A DNA stretch of 64,000 nt from Tessaracoccus palaemonis (GCF_019316905.1 NZ_CP079216.1:1054001-1118000); one strand, 5' to 3'. Counted from the stretch's first letter, positions 31,523 to 39,557 are shown. Notes: generated from the letters alone by a model not told the origin. Made by a program: numbers and translations.

Positions 31523-32545
31523 TCACGGCATGAGTAGCGCCTTGACGGCCTTCCGCTCGTCCATCGCCCGATAGGCCTCGGCGGCATGGCTGAGCGGGAG
31601 GCGGAGGTCGAACACCAAGCCTGGGTTGATCTGGCGGGTGTAGATCCGCTGAATGAGATCCGGGAGATATGCCCGGACTGGTGCCGGGCCGCCGTGGAGG
31701 TGGATGTGGCTGAAGAACATCTCGAGGCCGTCGAAGGTGACGCTGTGTGGGACGCCGACGAAGCCGAGGTGACCACCCCGTCGGGTTGACCGCACGGCCT
31801 GCCGCATTGCCTCTGCGGTTCCGACGCATTCCAGCACTGAATGTGCGCCGTACCCGCCGGTGAGCTCCAGGATCCTTGCGGCGCCGTCCTCACCCCGATC
31901 TGCCACGATGTCGGTCGCGCCGAACTCGATGGCAAGCTGCTGTCGATCCGTGTGGCGACTCATCGCAATGATGCGTTCGGCCCCGAGATGCTTCGCCGCG
32001 AGGACTCCGAGCAGCCCCACTGCTCCGTCCCCGACCACGGCTACGGTCTTACCAGGGCCAGCGGCGCCGGCGACAGCGGCGAACCACCCGGTGCCGAGTA
32101 CGTCTGAAGCCGCAAGAAGCGATGGGATCAGGTCCTCGTCAGGGGCGCCGGGCGTGGCGACCAGGGTGCCGTCGGCGAGGGGAACCCGCAGCAGCTCGGC
32201 CTGGGCGCCGCCGGGACACGCCGGCTCACGATGAACGCAGCCCGAATGGTAGCCCTCTTGGCAGATTTCGCACGTACCGTCGGAGGCGAAGAACGACCCG
32301 ACCACGAAGTCGCCAGGTCTGATCGAGGTGACGGCAGCGCCGACGGCCTCCACCACCCCGCAGTACTCGTGGCCCATGGGAACCGGCCAGGCGGCTGATT
32401 CGACGCCCCTGTAGGGCCACAGGTCCGACCCGCACACGCTCGTCGCCGCGAGCCTGACCACGGCGTCAGTCGGTGATTCGATGCGGGGATCCGCCCGCTT
32501 CTCTACGCGCACGTCCCCGGGGCCGTACATGACCACACCTTGCAT
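31523..32545 (-). CDS. Zinc-dependent alcohol dehydrogenase (MDR superfamily)
   Basis: 340-aa medium-chain dehydrogenase/reductase. The catalytic zinc site is CGSD (about Cys38) with GHEYCG. The structural-zinc lobe is CEICQEGYHSGC, with altered cysteine spacing from the usual four-Cys pattern. The Rossmann motif is VAVVGDGAVGLLGVLAAK. Similarity is to threonine/sorbitol-type and 'IMP dehydrogenase-like' MDRs; the substrate is unknown. AAGGAG lies about 8 nt before the ATG at 32545. It follows the lipoprotein gene on the same strand (48-nt gap), and both are divergent from the XRE/MmyB regulator, which probably controls them. It lies inside the tRNA-Pro-bounded segment. Confidence 0.9.
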   Translation of the reverse strand: MQGVVMYGPGDVRVEKRADPRIESPTDAVVRLAATSVCGSDLWPYRGVESAAWPVPMGHEYCGVVEAVGAAVTSIRPGDFVVGSFFASDGTCEICQEGYHSGCVHREPACPGGAQAELLRVPLADGTLVATPGAPDEDLIPSLLAASDVLGTGWFAAVAGAAGPGKTVAVVGDGAVGLLGVLAAKHLGAERIIAMSRHTDRQQLAIEFGATDIVADRGEDGAARILELTGGYGAHSVLECVGTAEAMRQAVRSTRRGGHLGFVGVPHSVTFDGLEMFFSHIHLHGGPAPVRAYLPDLIQRIYTRQINPGLVFDLRLPLSHAAEAYRAMDERKAVKALLMP

Positions 32546-32593
32546 GTTGAATTCTCCTTCTCTTCTCCCCGGCCCGTCCCGACCGGAAGTTCC

Positions 32594-33079
32594 TCACCCA
32601 GCCAGTCGGATGGTGACCGGGCCACTCGCGGTGGCGACGGCATGCAGGCCGTCGGTCACCACACCGAGCCGCACCACGCCCGGCGGGGCGACGCTGGCGC
32701 CGTGATCGTCGTAGAACACTGCGAGGGAGCCCGAGTCAGGGGCATACGCGATCTCCCCGAGCGTGAACTGGGTTGACCGGACCAGGCCGTTGACCGATGG
32801 GGCCGACGGCAGCGGGCCGACAAGGGCGAGGCCGAAGCTGTCACCCACATCGATAGTCAGCGGCAGGCTGGCGGCAAACGCACGTCCTGCGGGTGTGTCA
32901 TCGATGACCGCGGCCGCGCCGCTGCTGCCCCGCTCCAGTTCCGCCGCTGTGCCTGTCATGCTCACTGCCGTCGGCCGGTCGACGGACTGCGCGGGCATCG
33001 GAGCACTGCACGCCGGCAGTGCAAGCAGACAGTTGGTGGCGAGAGTGATCCACGCGGCGGTCCTGTTCATGCGCACCAT
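32594..33079 (-). CDS. Lipoprotein with cyclophilin-like fold domain
   Basis: 161 aa. The lipoprotein signal peptide MVRMNRTAAWITLATNCLLALPAC has lipobox LPAC (Cys24), so the mature protein is anchored outside. The C-terminal 110 residues (AFAASLPLTIDVGDSFGLAL ... GEIAYAPDSGSLAVFYDDHG ... VRLGVV) match the small cyclophilin-like family usually found beside oxidoreductase genes; this is not a classical peptidyl-prolyl isomerase. The start is either ATG 33079 or ATG 33070; both leave a good signal peptide. It is transcribed with the alcohol dehydrogenase and divergent from the XRE regulator 93 bp away. Confidence 0.78.
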   Translation of the reverse strand: MVRMNRTAAWITLATNCLLALPACSAPMPAQSVDRPTAVSMTGTAAELERGSSGAAAVIDDTPAGRAFAASLPLTIDVGDSFGLALVGPLPSAPSVNGLVRSTQFTLGEIAYAPDSGSLAVFYDDHGASVAPPGVVRLGVVTDGLHAVATASGPVTIRLAG

Positions 33080-33159
33080 GTCACCGTGCGGGACGGGAAC
33101 AAGGAAGTCTCTGGCATGGGGTGTACCGGCAGAGCATCCCACCGGCACCCCGGTCACCG

Positions 33160-33165
33160 TAGATT
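33160..33165 (+). promoter_or_regulatory. -10 element of the XRE/MmyB regulator
   Basis: TAGATT ends 7 nt before a GTG codon at 33173. The spacing matches the leaderless pattern and decides the start over GTG 33167 and upstream in-frame codons. Confidence 0.45.
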
Positions 33166-33172
33166 GGTGAGG

Positions 33173-34069
33173 GTGGACGACAACAGAGCAGAGGTGCGGG
33201 ACTTCCTCACCACCCGTCGCGCGCGGATCACCCCCGAGCAGGCTGGCCTGCACCCCCACGGCAGCCGTCGGGTGCCGGGTCTGCGGCGTGGTGAGGTCGC
33301 AGACCTCGCCGGGGTCAGCGTGGAGTATTACGCCAAACTAGAACGCGGTGACCTCGCAGGAGTCTCGGCAGCAGTGCTCGAGGCCCTCGCCTCAGCGCTC
33401 CAACTCGAGGACGCCGAACGCGAACACCTTTTCGATCTCGCCCGGGCCGCCGTCGGGTCCAGCCTGCTCAACAGCCGTCCCCGGCGTCGCACGACACGCA
33501 CGTGGCAGCCCTCCCAGGCTCTGCAGTGGACCCTGGATGCGATCCGCGATGCTCCTGCGGCCGTCGGTAACCAGCGCGGCGACCTGCTCGCGACCAACCA
33601 CCTAGGCCGCGCCCTCTACTCCGACCTCTACGCCGATCCGACCGGGCGGCCGAACTTCTCCCGGTTCACCTTCCTCAACCCCGCAGCCCGCCGGTTCTAT
33701 CCAGACTGGGACTACTTCGCGGACATCTCCGTCGCCATGCTCCACATCGAGGCGGGACGCAATCCTCGCGACCCAGAACTCCATGAGCTCGTCGGGGAGC
33801 TCTCCACCCGCAGTGAGGAGTTCCGCGACCGCTGGAGCGCCCACAATGTGCGCATCCACACCGCAGGAACCAAGCACTACCGTCACCCGGTCGTCGGCGA
33901 CCTGCAACTGGTCTACCAGACCCTTGACCTTGCTGGTGAACCCGGCATCGCCATGACGGTCTACACGACGGAGCCCGGCAGCCCCAGCCACCACGCACTT
34001 CAGTTGCTCGCCAGTTGGGCCGCATCCACACATGTGACCGTAGACCCGGGGGTGCAGGCGCCCCACTAG
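33173..34069 (+). CDS. XRE-family transcriptional regulator with MmyB-like ligand-binding domain
   Basis: 298 aa. The N-terminal helix-turn-helix of the XRE type includes RVPGLRRGEVADLAGVSVEYYAKLERGD (about residues 34-61). The C-terminal MmyB-like domain (WTLDAIRDAPAAVGNQRGDLLATNHLGRAL ... FTFLNPAARRFYPDWDYFA ... HPVVGDLQLVYQTLDL) is thought to bind small hydrophobic ligands in this family. Members commonly repress a divergent oxidoreductase gene, which fits the adjacent lipoprotein and alcohol dehydrogenase. The start is GTG 33173, 7 nt after TAGATT. Convergent with the GNAT gene, with a hairpin between. Confidence 0.9.
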   Translation: MDDNRAEVRDFLTTRRARITPEQAGLHPHGSRRVPGLRRGEVADLAGVSVEYYAKLERGDLAGVSAAVLEALASALQLEDAEREHLFDLARAAVGSSLLNSRPRRRTTRTWQPSQALQWTLDAIRDAPAAVGNQRGDLLATNHLGRALYSDLYADPTGRPNFSRFTFLNPAARRFYPDWDYFADISVAMLHIEAGRNPRDPELHELVGELSTRSEEFRDRWSAHNVRIHTAGTKHYRHPVVGDLQLVYQTLDLAGEPGIAMTVYTTEPGSPSHHALQLLASWAASTHVTVDPGVQAPH

Positions 34070-34112
34070 CCCCGGGGCACTGTGAACGGGGATGCCACCC
34101 TGCGTCGCCTCC

Positions 34113-34130
34113 CGCTGCGGAGACGCAGCG
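34113..34130. terminator. Hairpin between convergent XRE and GNAT genes
   Basis: CGCTGCG-GAGA-CGCAGCG is a perfect 7-bp stem with a 4-nt loop. A second, bulged stem (GCTTGGACG / CGTCAAGC, 34139-34159) follows at the GNAT stop. Together they probably terminate both genes. Confidence 0.5.
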
Positions 34131-34152
34131 CGTGACGCTTGGACGTGTAACG

Positions 34153-34686
34153 TCAAGCTCGCCGGAAGGGATCTGGCGCCGAGATCCGCCAGGCGCGCGT
34201 GGGTCGTCCGAACGCGTTGCTGGTCTTGTCGTCTGGAACGAAGCCGCTCCTGCGATGGAGTCGCGCAGCGGCCATGCGGTCATCCTCGAAGTCGTTGACA
34301 ATGACTGTGGCGTCTGTGTCCCTCCGGACTCGGTCGAGCAGAAGGCTCATGAAGTGTGACCCGAGGCCGGCGCCGCGACGGCGGGGAATCACGTTGACGC
34401 CGATGTGCGCTTCGCCATCGCCGTCGACCTCGTAGTGGACGTGGCCGACGAACTCGTCGGTCTCGTCGTCCAGGACGTAGAAGTAGCCCTGCTCGGCTGC
34501 GGGTCTGGCGAGCTTCTGCTCGAACGCAGGCCAGTCCTCCTCCGGCCAGTCGAGACAGCCGGAGGCCGGGTCATAGCCTGCGTAGCGAACGCTCCAGCCA
34601 GCGTTGTAGGACATCATCTCCGGATCGAGCATCCAGCACCTCCGGATCGCGAACTCGTGCCGCGACGGAACATGGAGACTCAGCAC
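34153..34686 (-). CDS. GNAT family N-acetyltransferase
   Basis: 177-aa acetyl-CoA-dependent acyltransferase. It shows strand-helix layout with YFYVLDDETDEFVGHVHYEV, the motif A acetyl-CoA loop IPRRRGAGLGSHFM (R-R-x-G-x-G), and the late VIVNDFEDDRMAAARLHRRSGF segment typical of the family. The substrate is unknown. The start is GTG 34686, 6 nt after a minus-strand TAGTGT (34698-34693); GTG 34692 directly at the box is the alternative. It sits inside the tRNA-Pro-bounded segment, just before the tRNA. Confidence 0.82.
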   Translation of the reverse strand: MLSLHVPSRHEFAIRRCWMLDPEMMSYNAGWSVRYAGYDPASGCLDWPEEDWPAFEQKLARPAAEQGYFYVLDDETDEFVGHVHYEVDGDGEAHIGVNVIPRRRGAGLGSHFMSLLLDRVRRDTDATVIVNDFEDDRMAAARLHRRSGFVPDDKTSNAFGRPTRAWRISAPDPFRRA

Positions 34687-34721
34687 CTCCACACACTAGC
34701 CGTGTTGCCCGGTGGTACCGA

Positions 34722-34797
34722 TGGTCGGGGCGACAGGACTCGAACCTGCGGTCTCCTGCTCCCAAAGCAGGCGCGCTAGCCACTACGCTACGCCCCG
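34722..34797 (-). tRNA. tRNA-Pro (TGG)
   Basis: The cloverleaf folds by eye: acceptor CGGGGCG / CGCCCCG, anticodon stem CCTGC / GCAGG with loop TTTGGGA (anticodon TGG, reading CCA), T-loop GGTTCGAGTCC, discriminator A and genome-encoded CCA. It is 76 nt including CCA. Its 3' 26 bp recur at 30643-30668. Confidence 0.96.
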
Positions 34798-34855
34798 TTG
34801 ACTACGGGTTACGTCCCGTTGTGCCAGTCCGGCAATCGCTCGGACGCCTCGTAGC

Positions 34856-36123
34856 TTACACGGACTGGACCTGAGCCCGCTCATTGAGTGCGGCTCCTCC
34901 GGGGAACGGCGCGCGGCTGAGGACGGCGACGGCGGCCACCATCAGCGCGCAGCCGAGCGCATACGGAGCGGCGTGGCCGAGTTGGCTGTACAGCAGTCCG
35001 GCGAGCAGCGGTGCGACGATCCCGATGCCGGAGCTGAGCGACTGCGTCGTGCCGGCCAGCCAGCCCTGTTCGTCGTCGCCGACCGAGTTTGCGAGCACGC
35101 CGTCCATCGTGGCGGTGGCCGCCCCCTGCCCCGCGGCCAGAGCGAGCGTGCCGACCACGAACAGCCACGGCTGGGCCAGGATCGAGGCGACTAGCGCGAG
35201 CGCGAGGAGCCCCACTGCCTGAGTGACCACCCCGCTGATGATGACGCCGCGCTCGCCGAGGCGCGGCAGGAGGAAGCCGAGGAGTGCCCCCTGGATGACG
35301 ATGTCGACGACGCCGACGGCAGTGGTCACCAGCCCGATGAGGGTGGCGTTCCAGCTGATGGCGTCGAGGGCGAGCACGCTGAAGTTGTTGACGAAGAACC
35401 CGAACGGGATGCCCACCAGGATCAGGGCGGTCATCAGGCGGCGCAGTTCGACGCGGCCGAAGGCCTCGCGGAAGACGTGGAACGGGTGGAGGGCGGTGAG
35501 CCGGAGGGTCGCCGTGCGGTTCTCGCGGGCGAGGCTCTCGGGGAGCAGGACACGCTCAGCAGGGCGATGGTCGCGGCGATGGCGGCGGTGACGAAGACGG
35601 GAAGTGCGATGCTGATCGTCGCGAGGAGTCCGCCGACGGCCGGGCCGATCATCGTCCCGACACCCGACAGCGCGCCGAGAATCCCGAAGCGGCGGGCGCG
35701 CTGTTCCGGGGGCGTGATGTCGGCGAGATAGGCGAACAGGGCTGGCAGGTCTCCGGCGGTGAGGCCCTGGATGATCCGGCCGAGCAGGAGGACCCAGATG
35801 GAGCCGCCGATGCCGAACAGCAGGTAGCCCATCGCCGCGCCGAAGCCGGCGACGACGATGACAGGGCGTCGTCCGAACCTGTCGGAGACCCGCCCGAGCA
35901 GGGGTGCGACGAGGAACGCGCACAGAGCGTTGACCGTCTCCAGAACCCCGACCCAGACGGCCAGGTGCGACTGGTCGGGGACGTAGCGGAGGACGACGAA
36001 GGGGAGGATCGGCAGCACGACGGTCATGCCCGCGGTGGTGAGCATCGTGATGACGATGAGCATGATCCACGCACGACGGTCGGCGCGCCTTCCGTCCCGA
36101 CCCTGCTGATTGAGTGAAGTCAT
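34856..36123 (-). pseudogene. MFS drug/metabolite exporter interrupted by a frameshift
   Basis: Together two frames give a complete 12-helix major facilitator of about 422 aa. The N-terminal half (MTSLNQQGRDGRRADRRAWIM..., with loop 2-3 motif GRVSDRFGRRP) reads from ATG 36123 to about 35550. The C-terminal half (LLPESLARENRTATLRL... to AQVQSV) continues in another frame to the TAA at 34856. Restoring one base near 35550 (GTGTCCTG read as GTGTTCCTG) would give ...LLSVFLLPESL, so a single-base deletion explains it. A sequencing error is possible. Tetracycline/multidrug-type exporters of this family are often controlled by a divergent TetR gene, as here. Confidence 0.85.
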
Positions 36124-36126
36124 ACC

Positions 36127-36157
36127 GAAACTGTAGCGATACCAGTTTCAAAGTCAA
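36127..36157. promoter_or_regulatory. Exporter promoter overlapped by a palindromic TetR-type operator
   Basis: On the minus strand, TTGACT (36157-36152) and TACAGT (36135-36130) with a 16-bp spacer form a near-consensus promoter whose -10 ends 6 nt before the exporter ATG. The inverted repeat GAAACTG (36127-36133) / CAGTTTC (36143-36149) with a 9-bp centre covers the -10 and spacer, the expected place for repression by the divergent TetR protein. Confidence 0.65.
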
Positions 36158-36191
36158 ACCACTTTCGAACCGGGTTGGCTAAGGTGGGGGC

Positions 36192-36794
36192 ATGAAGGTG
36201 ACTCCGACCCCCGGCCGACGCGAGCGGAAGAAGGCTGCGACCCGCAAGGCGATCTCCGACGCGGCGACGTTGATGTTCGTCGAGCGCGGCTTCGATGATG
36301 TGAGCATCCGCGAGATCGCGGAACGGGCGGACGTGTCGCCGACGACGGTCTTCGCGCACTTCCCGCAGAAGGAGGCCCTGATCTTCGATGAGGACGACGA
36401 GCAGCGGGCCCGCCTGGTCGACGCGGTGCGGGGGAGAGCGGCCGACATCAGCATCCCCGGCGCGATCCGGAGGTACTACCTGCGGGAGCTTCTGGAGTTG
36501 GAGCACGACGTCGACGGGGAGAACCGCCGCCGGTTCATGGAACTCGTCGACTCCACGCCCGCGCTGCGGGACTACGCGTCGCGGATGTGGTTGCGTCACG
36601 AGGATGCGCTGGCGGAGGTGATAGCCGACGAGGTCGGCCTGCCGGAACCTGATGAGGGCGTCCGGGCCTTCTCGCGCTTCGTCCTCCAGGTGCAGCTGCT
36701 GGCCACCGAGCGTGCGGGCGCCGAGGCGATGATCGAGGCTGGGTTCCGGATCCTCGATGCGGGCTGGGAGGCCCTGGGGTACGGGGAGTCGTGA
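36192..36794 (+). CDS. TetR/AcrR family transcriptional regulator
   Basis: 200-aa dimeric repressor. The N-terminal TetR DNA-binding domain is RKKAATRKAISDAATLMFVERGFDDVSIREIAERADVSPTTVFAHFPQKEALI (residues about 11-64), where the HTH is IREIAERADVSPTTVFAHF. A helical ligand-binding C-terminal domain follows. It is divergent from the broken MFS exporter, with a palindromic operator between them, and so is likely its repressor and autoregulated. The ATG is 6 nt after TAAGGT (36180-36185), probably leaderless. A strong 15-bp hairpin follows the stop. Confidence 0.92.
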   Translation: MKVTPTPGRRERKKAATRKAISDAATLMFVERGFDDVSIREIAERADVSPTTVFAHFPQKEALIFDEDDEQRARLVDAVRGRAADISIPGAIRRYYLRELLELEHDVDGENRRRFMELVDSTPALRDYASRMWLRHEDALAEVIADEVGLPEPDEGVRAFSRFVLQVQLLATERAGAEAMIEAGFRILDAGWEALGYGES

Positions 36795-36810
36795 GGGCTG
36801 GTTGAACGCA

Positions 36811-36847
36811 ATCTGCCCTGGTCAATCAGCTGTTGACCAGGGCAGAT
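36811..36847. terminator. Perfect 15-bp hairpin between tetR and convergent tRNA-Gly
   Basis: ATCTGCCCTGGTCAA (36811-36825) pairs without mismatch with TTGACCAGGGCAGAT (36833-36847) around a 7-nt loop. Its position 16 nt after the tetR stop and 10 nt beyond the tRNA 3' end suggests a shared, bidirectional terminator. Confidence 0.75.
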
Positions 36848-36856
36848 GCACCTTCG

Positions 36857-36927
36857 AGCGGATGACGGGAATCGAACCCGCGTGGTCAGTTTGGAAGACT
36901 GGGGCTCTACCATTGAGCTACATCCGC
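36857..36927 (-). tRNA. tRNA-Gly (TCC)
   Basis: 71 nt. Acceptor GCGGATG / CATCCGC, D-arm AGCTCAATGGTAGAGC, anticodon stem CAGT / ACTG with loop CTTCCAA (anticodon TCC, reading GGA), and T-loop GGGTTCGATTCCC. CCA is not encoded. Confidence 0.95.
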
Positions 36928-37062
36928 AGAACCGTCGGTCAGTCTAGCAGCGATGCTCCTGGCCGCGCACTTTCGTCCCTCCGGAGCCTTCTTGCCGGCG
37001 CCGCGGCGACGCCCCGCTTCGGCGTTATTGAATCGTTATAAGCGGGCTCTTGCCACTGCTTC

Positions 37063-37098
37063 GTAGAACCATCTACGCTCCTTCGTAGATGGTTCTAC
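37063..37098. promoter_or_regulatory. Twin palindromic operators upstream of the LacI gene
   Basis: GTAGAACCATCTAC (37063-37076) and GTAGATGGTTCTAC (37085-37098) are each palindromic (GTAGA-4-TCTAC) and are inverted copies of one another, with centres 22 bp apart (two helical turns). As single strand the region could also form a 15-bp hairpin. It lies 26 bp before the LacI start and 1.1 kb before the transporter genes. Autoregulatory LacI-type operators are the best explanation. Confidence 0.65.
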
Positions 37099-37124
37099 AC
37101 ACTCAACGTTGAGGGAGGCCAGGC

Positions 37125-38153
37125 ATGAGCTCATCACGCAGCACCGTCACGATCGACGATGTCGCCCGCGCCGCCGGCGTCTCCCGTGCGGCGGTGTCCA
37201 AGGTGATCCGGAACGCGTACGGCGTCAGCGACGCGATGCGCGTCAAGGTCCAGGCGGCCATCACCGAGCTCGACTACCGACCCAGCGTCGCCGCCCGGGC
37301 GATGCGGGGGACGAGCTACACGCTCGGCATCGAGCTGCCCAACATCACGAACCTGTTCTTCTTCGATGTCACGTCCCACATGACGACGGCGCTGACAGGG
37401 ACGCCCTACGAGCTGATCCTCGCCCCGGTCGGGAAGCGCGGCGCGGCCCACCACGAGGCCATCCAGCGGCTCGCCGACCGACACGTCGCGGGGCTGGTCG
37501 CCTTCTCGCCCCTGGTCTCTCAGGACTGGCTGGAGGACTTCGCCTCTCGCACGCCGCTGGTCATGATCGGCCGGCACGACGCCGCGCTCAACTACGACAC
37601 GGTTGTCAACGACGACGCGCTCGGTGCGCGGCTCGTCGTCGAGCACCTCGTCGCGCTCGGTCACCGCAACATCGCGCACCTGACCATTCCCCGGGAGGAT
37701 CAGGGCTACCTGCCACAGGCTCCGCACGCCGTCCGCGCGCAGGGGTTCCTCGACGCCATGGCCGCAGCCGGCCTCGGCGATCAGGCCCGGGTGGTGCACG
37801 CGCGGCAGGATGTCGAGGCCGTGCGCGCGGCGACCTGGGCGCTCCTCGACAGCGACAACCCTCCGACCGCCATCTTCGCCGGCCATGACGAACTCGCACT
37901 GTTCGTGCTGCAGGCGGCTGCCGAGCGTGGCCTCAACTCGACGGACCTGTCCGTCGTGGGCTACGACGATGCGGACATCAGCTCGCATCCCCTGATTTCC
38001 CTGACCACCGTCAACCAGTCCGCCGCGAAGTTCGGCGAGCGGGTTGCCCGACTGCTGCTCGAGCGCATCGAGGGCCGCCGCGACGCGGTCCACGAAGTGA
38101 TCGTGCCGAAACTTGAGGGCCGCGGCTCCACCACGGCCCCCAAGCACCGCTGA
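37125..38153 (+). CDS. LacI family transcriptional regulator of the rhamnoside locus
   Basis: 342 aa. The N-terminal LacI HTH is TVTIDDVARAAGVSRAAVSKVIRNAYGVSD (about residues 7-36), followed by the hinge helix YRPSVAARAMRG. The periplasmic-binding-protein-like effector domain ends in DLSVVGYDDADISSHPLISLTTV, the classic sugar-binding/dimer region. GGGAGG precedes the ATG at 37125. It heads the locus of ABC importer, GH78 and GH3 genes, so the inducer is likely a rhamnoside or rhamnose; this is inferred from neighbours. Twin palindromes just upstream are probable autoregulatory operators. Confidence 0.93.
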   Translation: MSSSRSTVTIDDVARAAGVSRAAVSKVIRNAYGVSDAMRVKVQAAITELDYRPSVAARAMRGTSYTLGIELPNITNLFFFDVTSHMTTALTGTPYELILAPVGKRGAAHHEAIQRLADRHVAGLVAFSPLVSQDWLEDFASRTPLVMIGRHDAALNYDTVVNDDALGARLVVEHLVALGHRNIAHLTIPREDQGYLPQAPHAVRAQGFLDAMAAAGLGDQARVVHARQDVEAVRAATWALLDSDNPPTAIFAGHDELALFVLQAAAERGLNSTDLSVVGYDDADISSHPLISLTTVNQSAAKFGERVARLLLERIEGRRDAVHEVIVPKLEGRGSTTAPKHR

Positions 38154-38226
38154 ATCACCAGCATCCCTTCCACAGAAACACGGCGACCACGAAGCGGTGG
38201 CGCCATTATCCCAAAGGAATCCGAAA

Positions 38227-39552
38227 GTGTCCCATCACCCCATTCGGCGGGCTGCGGTCATCGCAGCGGCGTCCATCTCAGCGCTCGCGCTCGGCGCCTG
38301 CTCCGCGGGCTCCCTGGTCAATCCCACCGAGTCCTCCTCGGAGGGCAAGACCACCCTCACGATCCTCATGGACAGCTCGACCCAGACCACGACCCAGGGC
38401 CAGGCCCTCGCCGACGGGTTCAACGCTTCGCAGGATGAGATCGAGGTCAAGATCGAGACCCGTCCCGAGGGCACCGACGGCGACAACGTCGTCAAGACCC
38501 GCCTGGCCACCGGCGAGATGACCGATCTCTTCCAGTACAACTCGGGCTCCCTGATGCAGGCGCTCGACCCGGCCACGAACATGGTCTCCCTGACCGACCA
38601 GGACTTCGTCGCGAACCTCGACGAGTCCTTCGTCACGTCGGTCACGGCGGACGAGCAGGTCTACGGCGTCCCGTTCGGTCAGCTGATGGCCGGCGGCATC
38701 TACTACAACAAGAAGGTCTACGCGGACCTCGGCCTCAGCGTCCCGAAGACGTGGGACGAGTTCATGGCCAACAACGCCAAGATCGAGGAGGCGGGCATCG
38801 ACCCCGTCATCCAGACCTACGGCGACACCTGGACCTCGCAGCTGTTCGTGCTGGCCGACTTCCACAACGTGCTCTCGGAACAGCCCGACTGGGCCGAGAA
38901 GTACACCGCGAACCAGGCGAAGTACGTCGACGAGCCCGCCATCAAGGGCTTCGAGCGCCTCCAGGAGGTCTACGACGCCGGCTACCTGAACAAGGACTTC
39001 GCCTCCGCGAAGCTCACCCAGGGCCTGCAGCAGCTGGTCGACGGCACGGGCGCCCAGTACCCGAGCCTAACCTTCACCATCACCTCCTACCTCGAGCTGG
39101 CCGACGACGCCGCGGAGAACATCGGCTTCTTCGCCCAGCCCGGCGACGACGCCGCCACCAACGGACTCACCTCGTGGAGCCCGGCGGCGCTGTACATCCC
39201 GAGCACCACGACGGGTGACAAGCTCGACGCGGCCAAGAAGTTCCTCGCCTGGGTCGCGACCCCCGAGGCCTGCGACGCGCAGACCGCGGCCATGGACCCG
39301 ACCGGCCCCTACGCCGTCAAGGGCTGCACGCTGCCCGACGGCCTCCCCGCCGCCGTGACCGACATGCAGGCCTACTACGACAACGGCAACGTGAGCCCGG
39401 CTCTCGAGTTCCTGTCCGCGGTCAAGGGCCCGAACCTGGAGAAGATCACCGTCGAGGTCGGCTCCGGCATCACGACGGCCGCCGACGGCGCCGCCCGCTA
39501 CGACGAGGACGTCAAGAAGCAGGCCCAGCAGCTGGGCCTCGAAGGCTGGTGA
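38227..39552 (+). CDS. ABC sugar transporter, substrate-binding lipoprotein
   Basis: 441-aa family 1 extracellular solute-binding protein (CUT1 class), anchored outside by lipidation at Cys25 in ALALGACSAG. The mature part shows the family pattern: TLTILMDSSTQTTTQGQAL, NGLTSWSPAALYIPS, and the sugar-binding domain LFQYNSGSLMQALDPATNM ... YGVPFGQLMAGGIYYNKKVY. The start is GTG 38227, with AAAGGAA about 8 nt upstream. Two permease genes follow after a strong hairpin. The ligand is inferred to be a rhamnosylated glycoside from the downstream GH78 and GH3 genes. Confidence 0.93.
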   Translation: MSHHPIRRAAVIAAASISALALGACSAGSLVNPTESSSEGKTTLTILMDSSTQTTTQGQALADGFNASQDEIEVKIETRPEGTDGDNVVKTRLATGEMTDLFQYNSGSLMQALDPATNMVSLTDQDFVANLDESFVTSVTADEQVYGVPFGQLMAGGIYYNKKVYADLGLSVPKTWDEFMANNAKIEEAGIDPVIQTYGDTWTSQLFVLADFHNVLSEQPDWAEKYTANQAKYVDEPAIKGFERLQEVYDAGYLNKDFASAKLTQGLQQLVDGTGAQYPSLTFTITSYLELADDAAENIGFFAQPGDDAATNGLTSWSPAALYIPSTTTGDKLDAAKKFLAWVATPEACDAQTAAMDPTGPYAVKGCTLPDGLPAAVTDMQAYYDNGNVSPALEFLSAVKGPNLEKITVEVGSGITTAADGAARYDEDVKKQAQQLGLEGW

Positions 39553-39557
39553 TGTGA

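Larger units (their letters stand above)
30643..34747. mobile_element. Candidate small island or integration scar bounded by tRNA-Pro 3'-end repeats
   Basis: A 4.1-kb segment lies between 26-bp direct repeats of the tRNA-Pro 3' end. It holds a truncated ltrA copy, an alcohol dehydrogenase, a cyclophilin-like lipoprotein, an XRE/MmyB regulator and a GNAT acetyltransferase. No integrase, excisionase or replication gene is present, so if it was a mobile element it is immobilised or depends on a partner. A recombination scar from a rearrangement is the alternative. Confidence 0.4.

Noticed and set aside
30643-34747. Active prophage or integrative element
   Set aside because: No integrase, excisionase, structural or replication gene is present; only the flanking repeats suggest past integration.
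34798-34855. A further gene between tRNA-Pro and the exporter
   Set aside because: Only 58 bp, with no start/stop pair or RNA fold that stands out.
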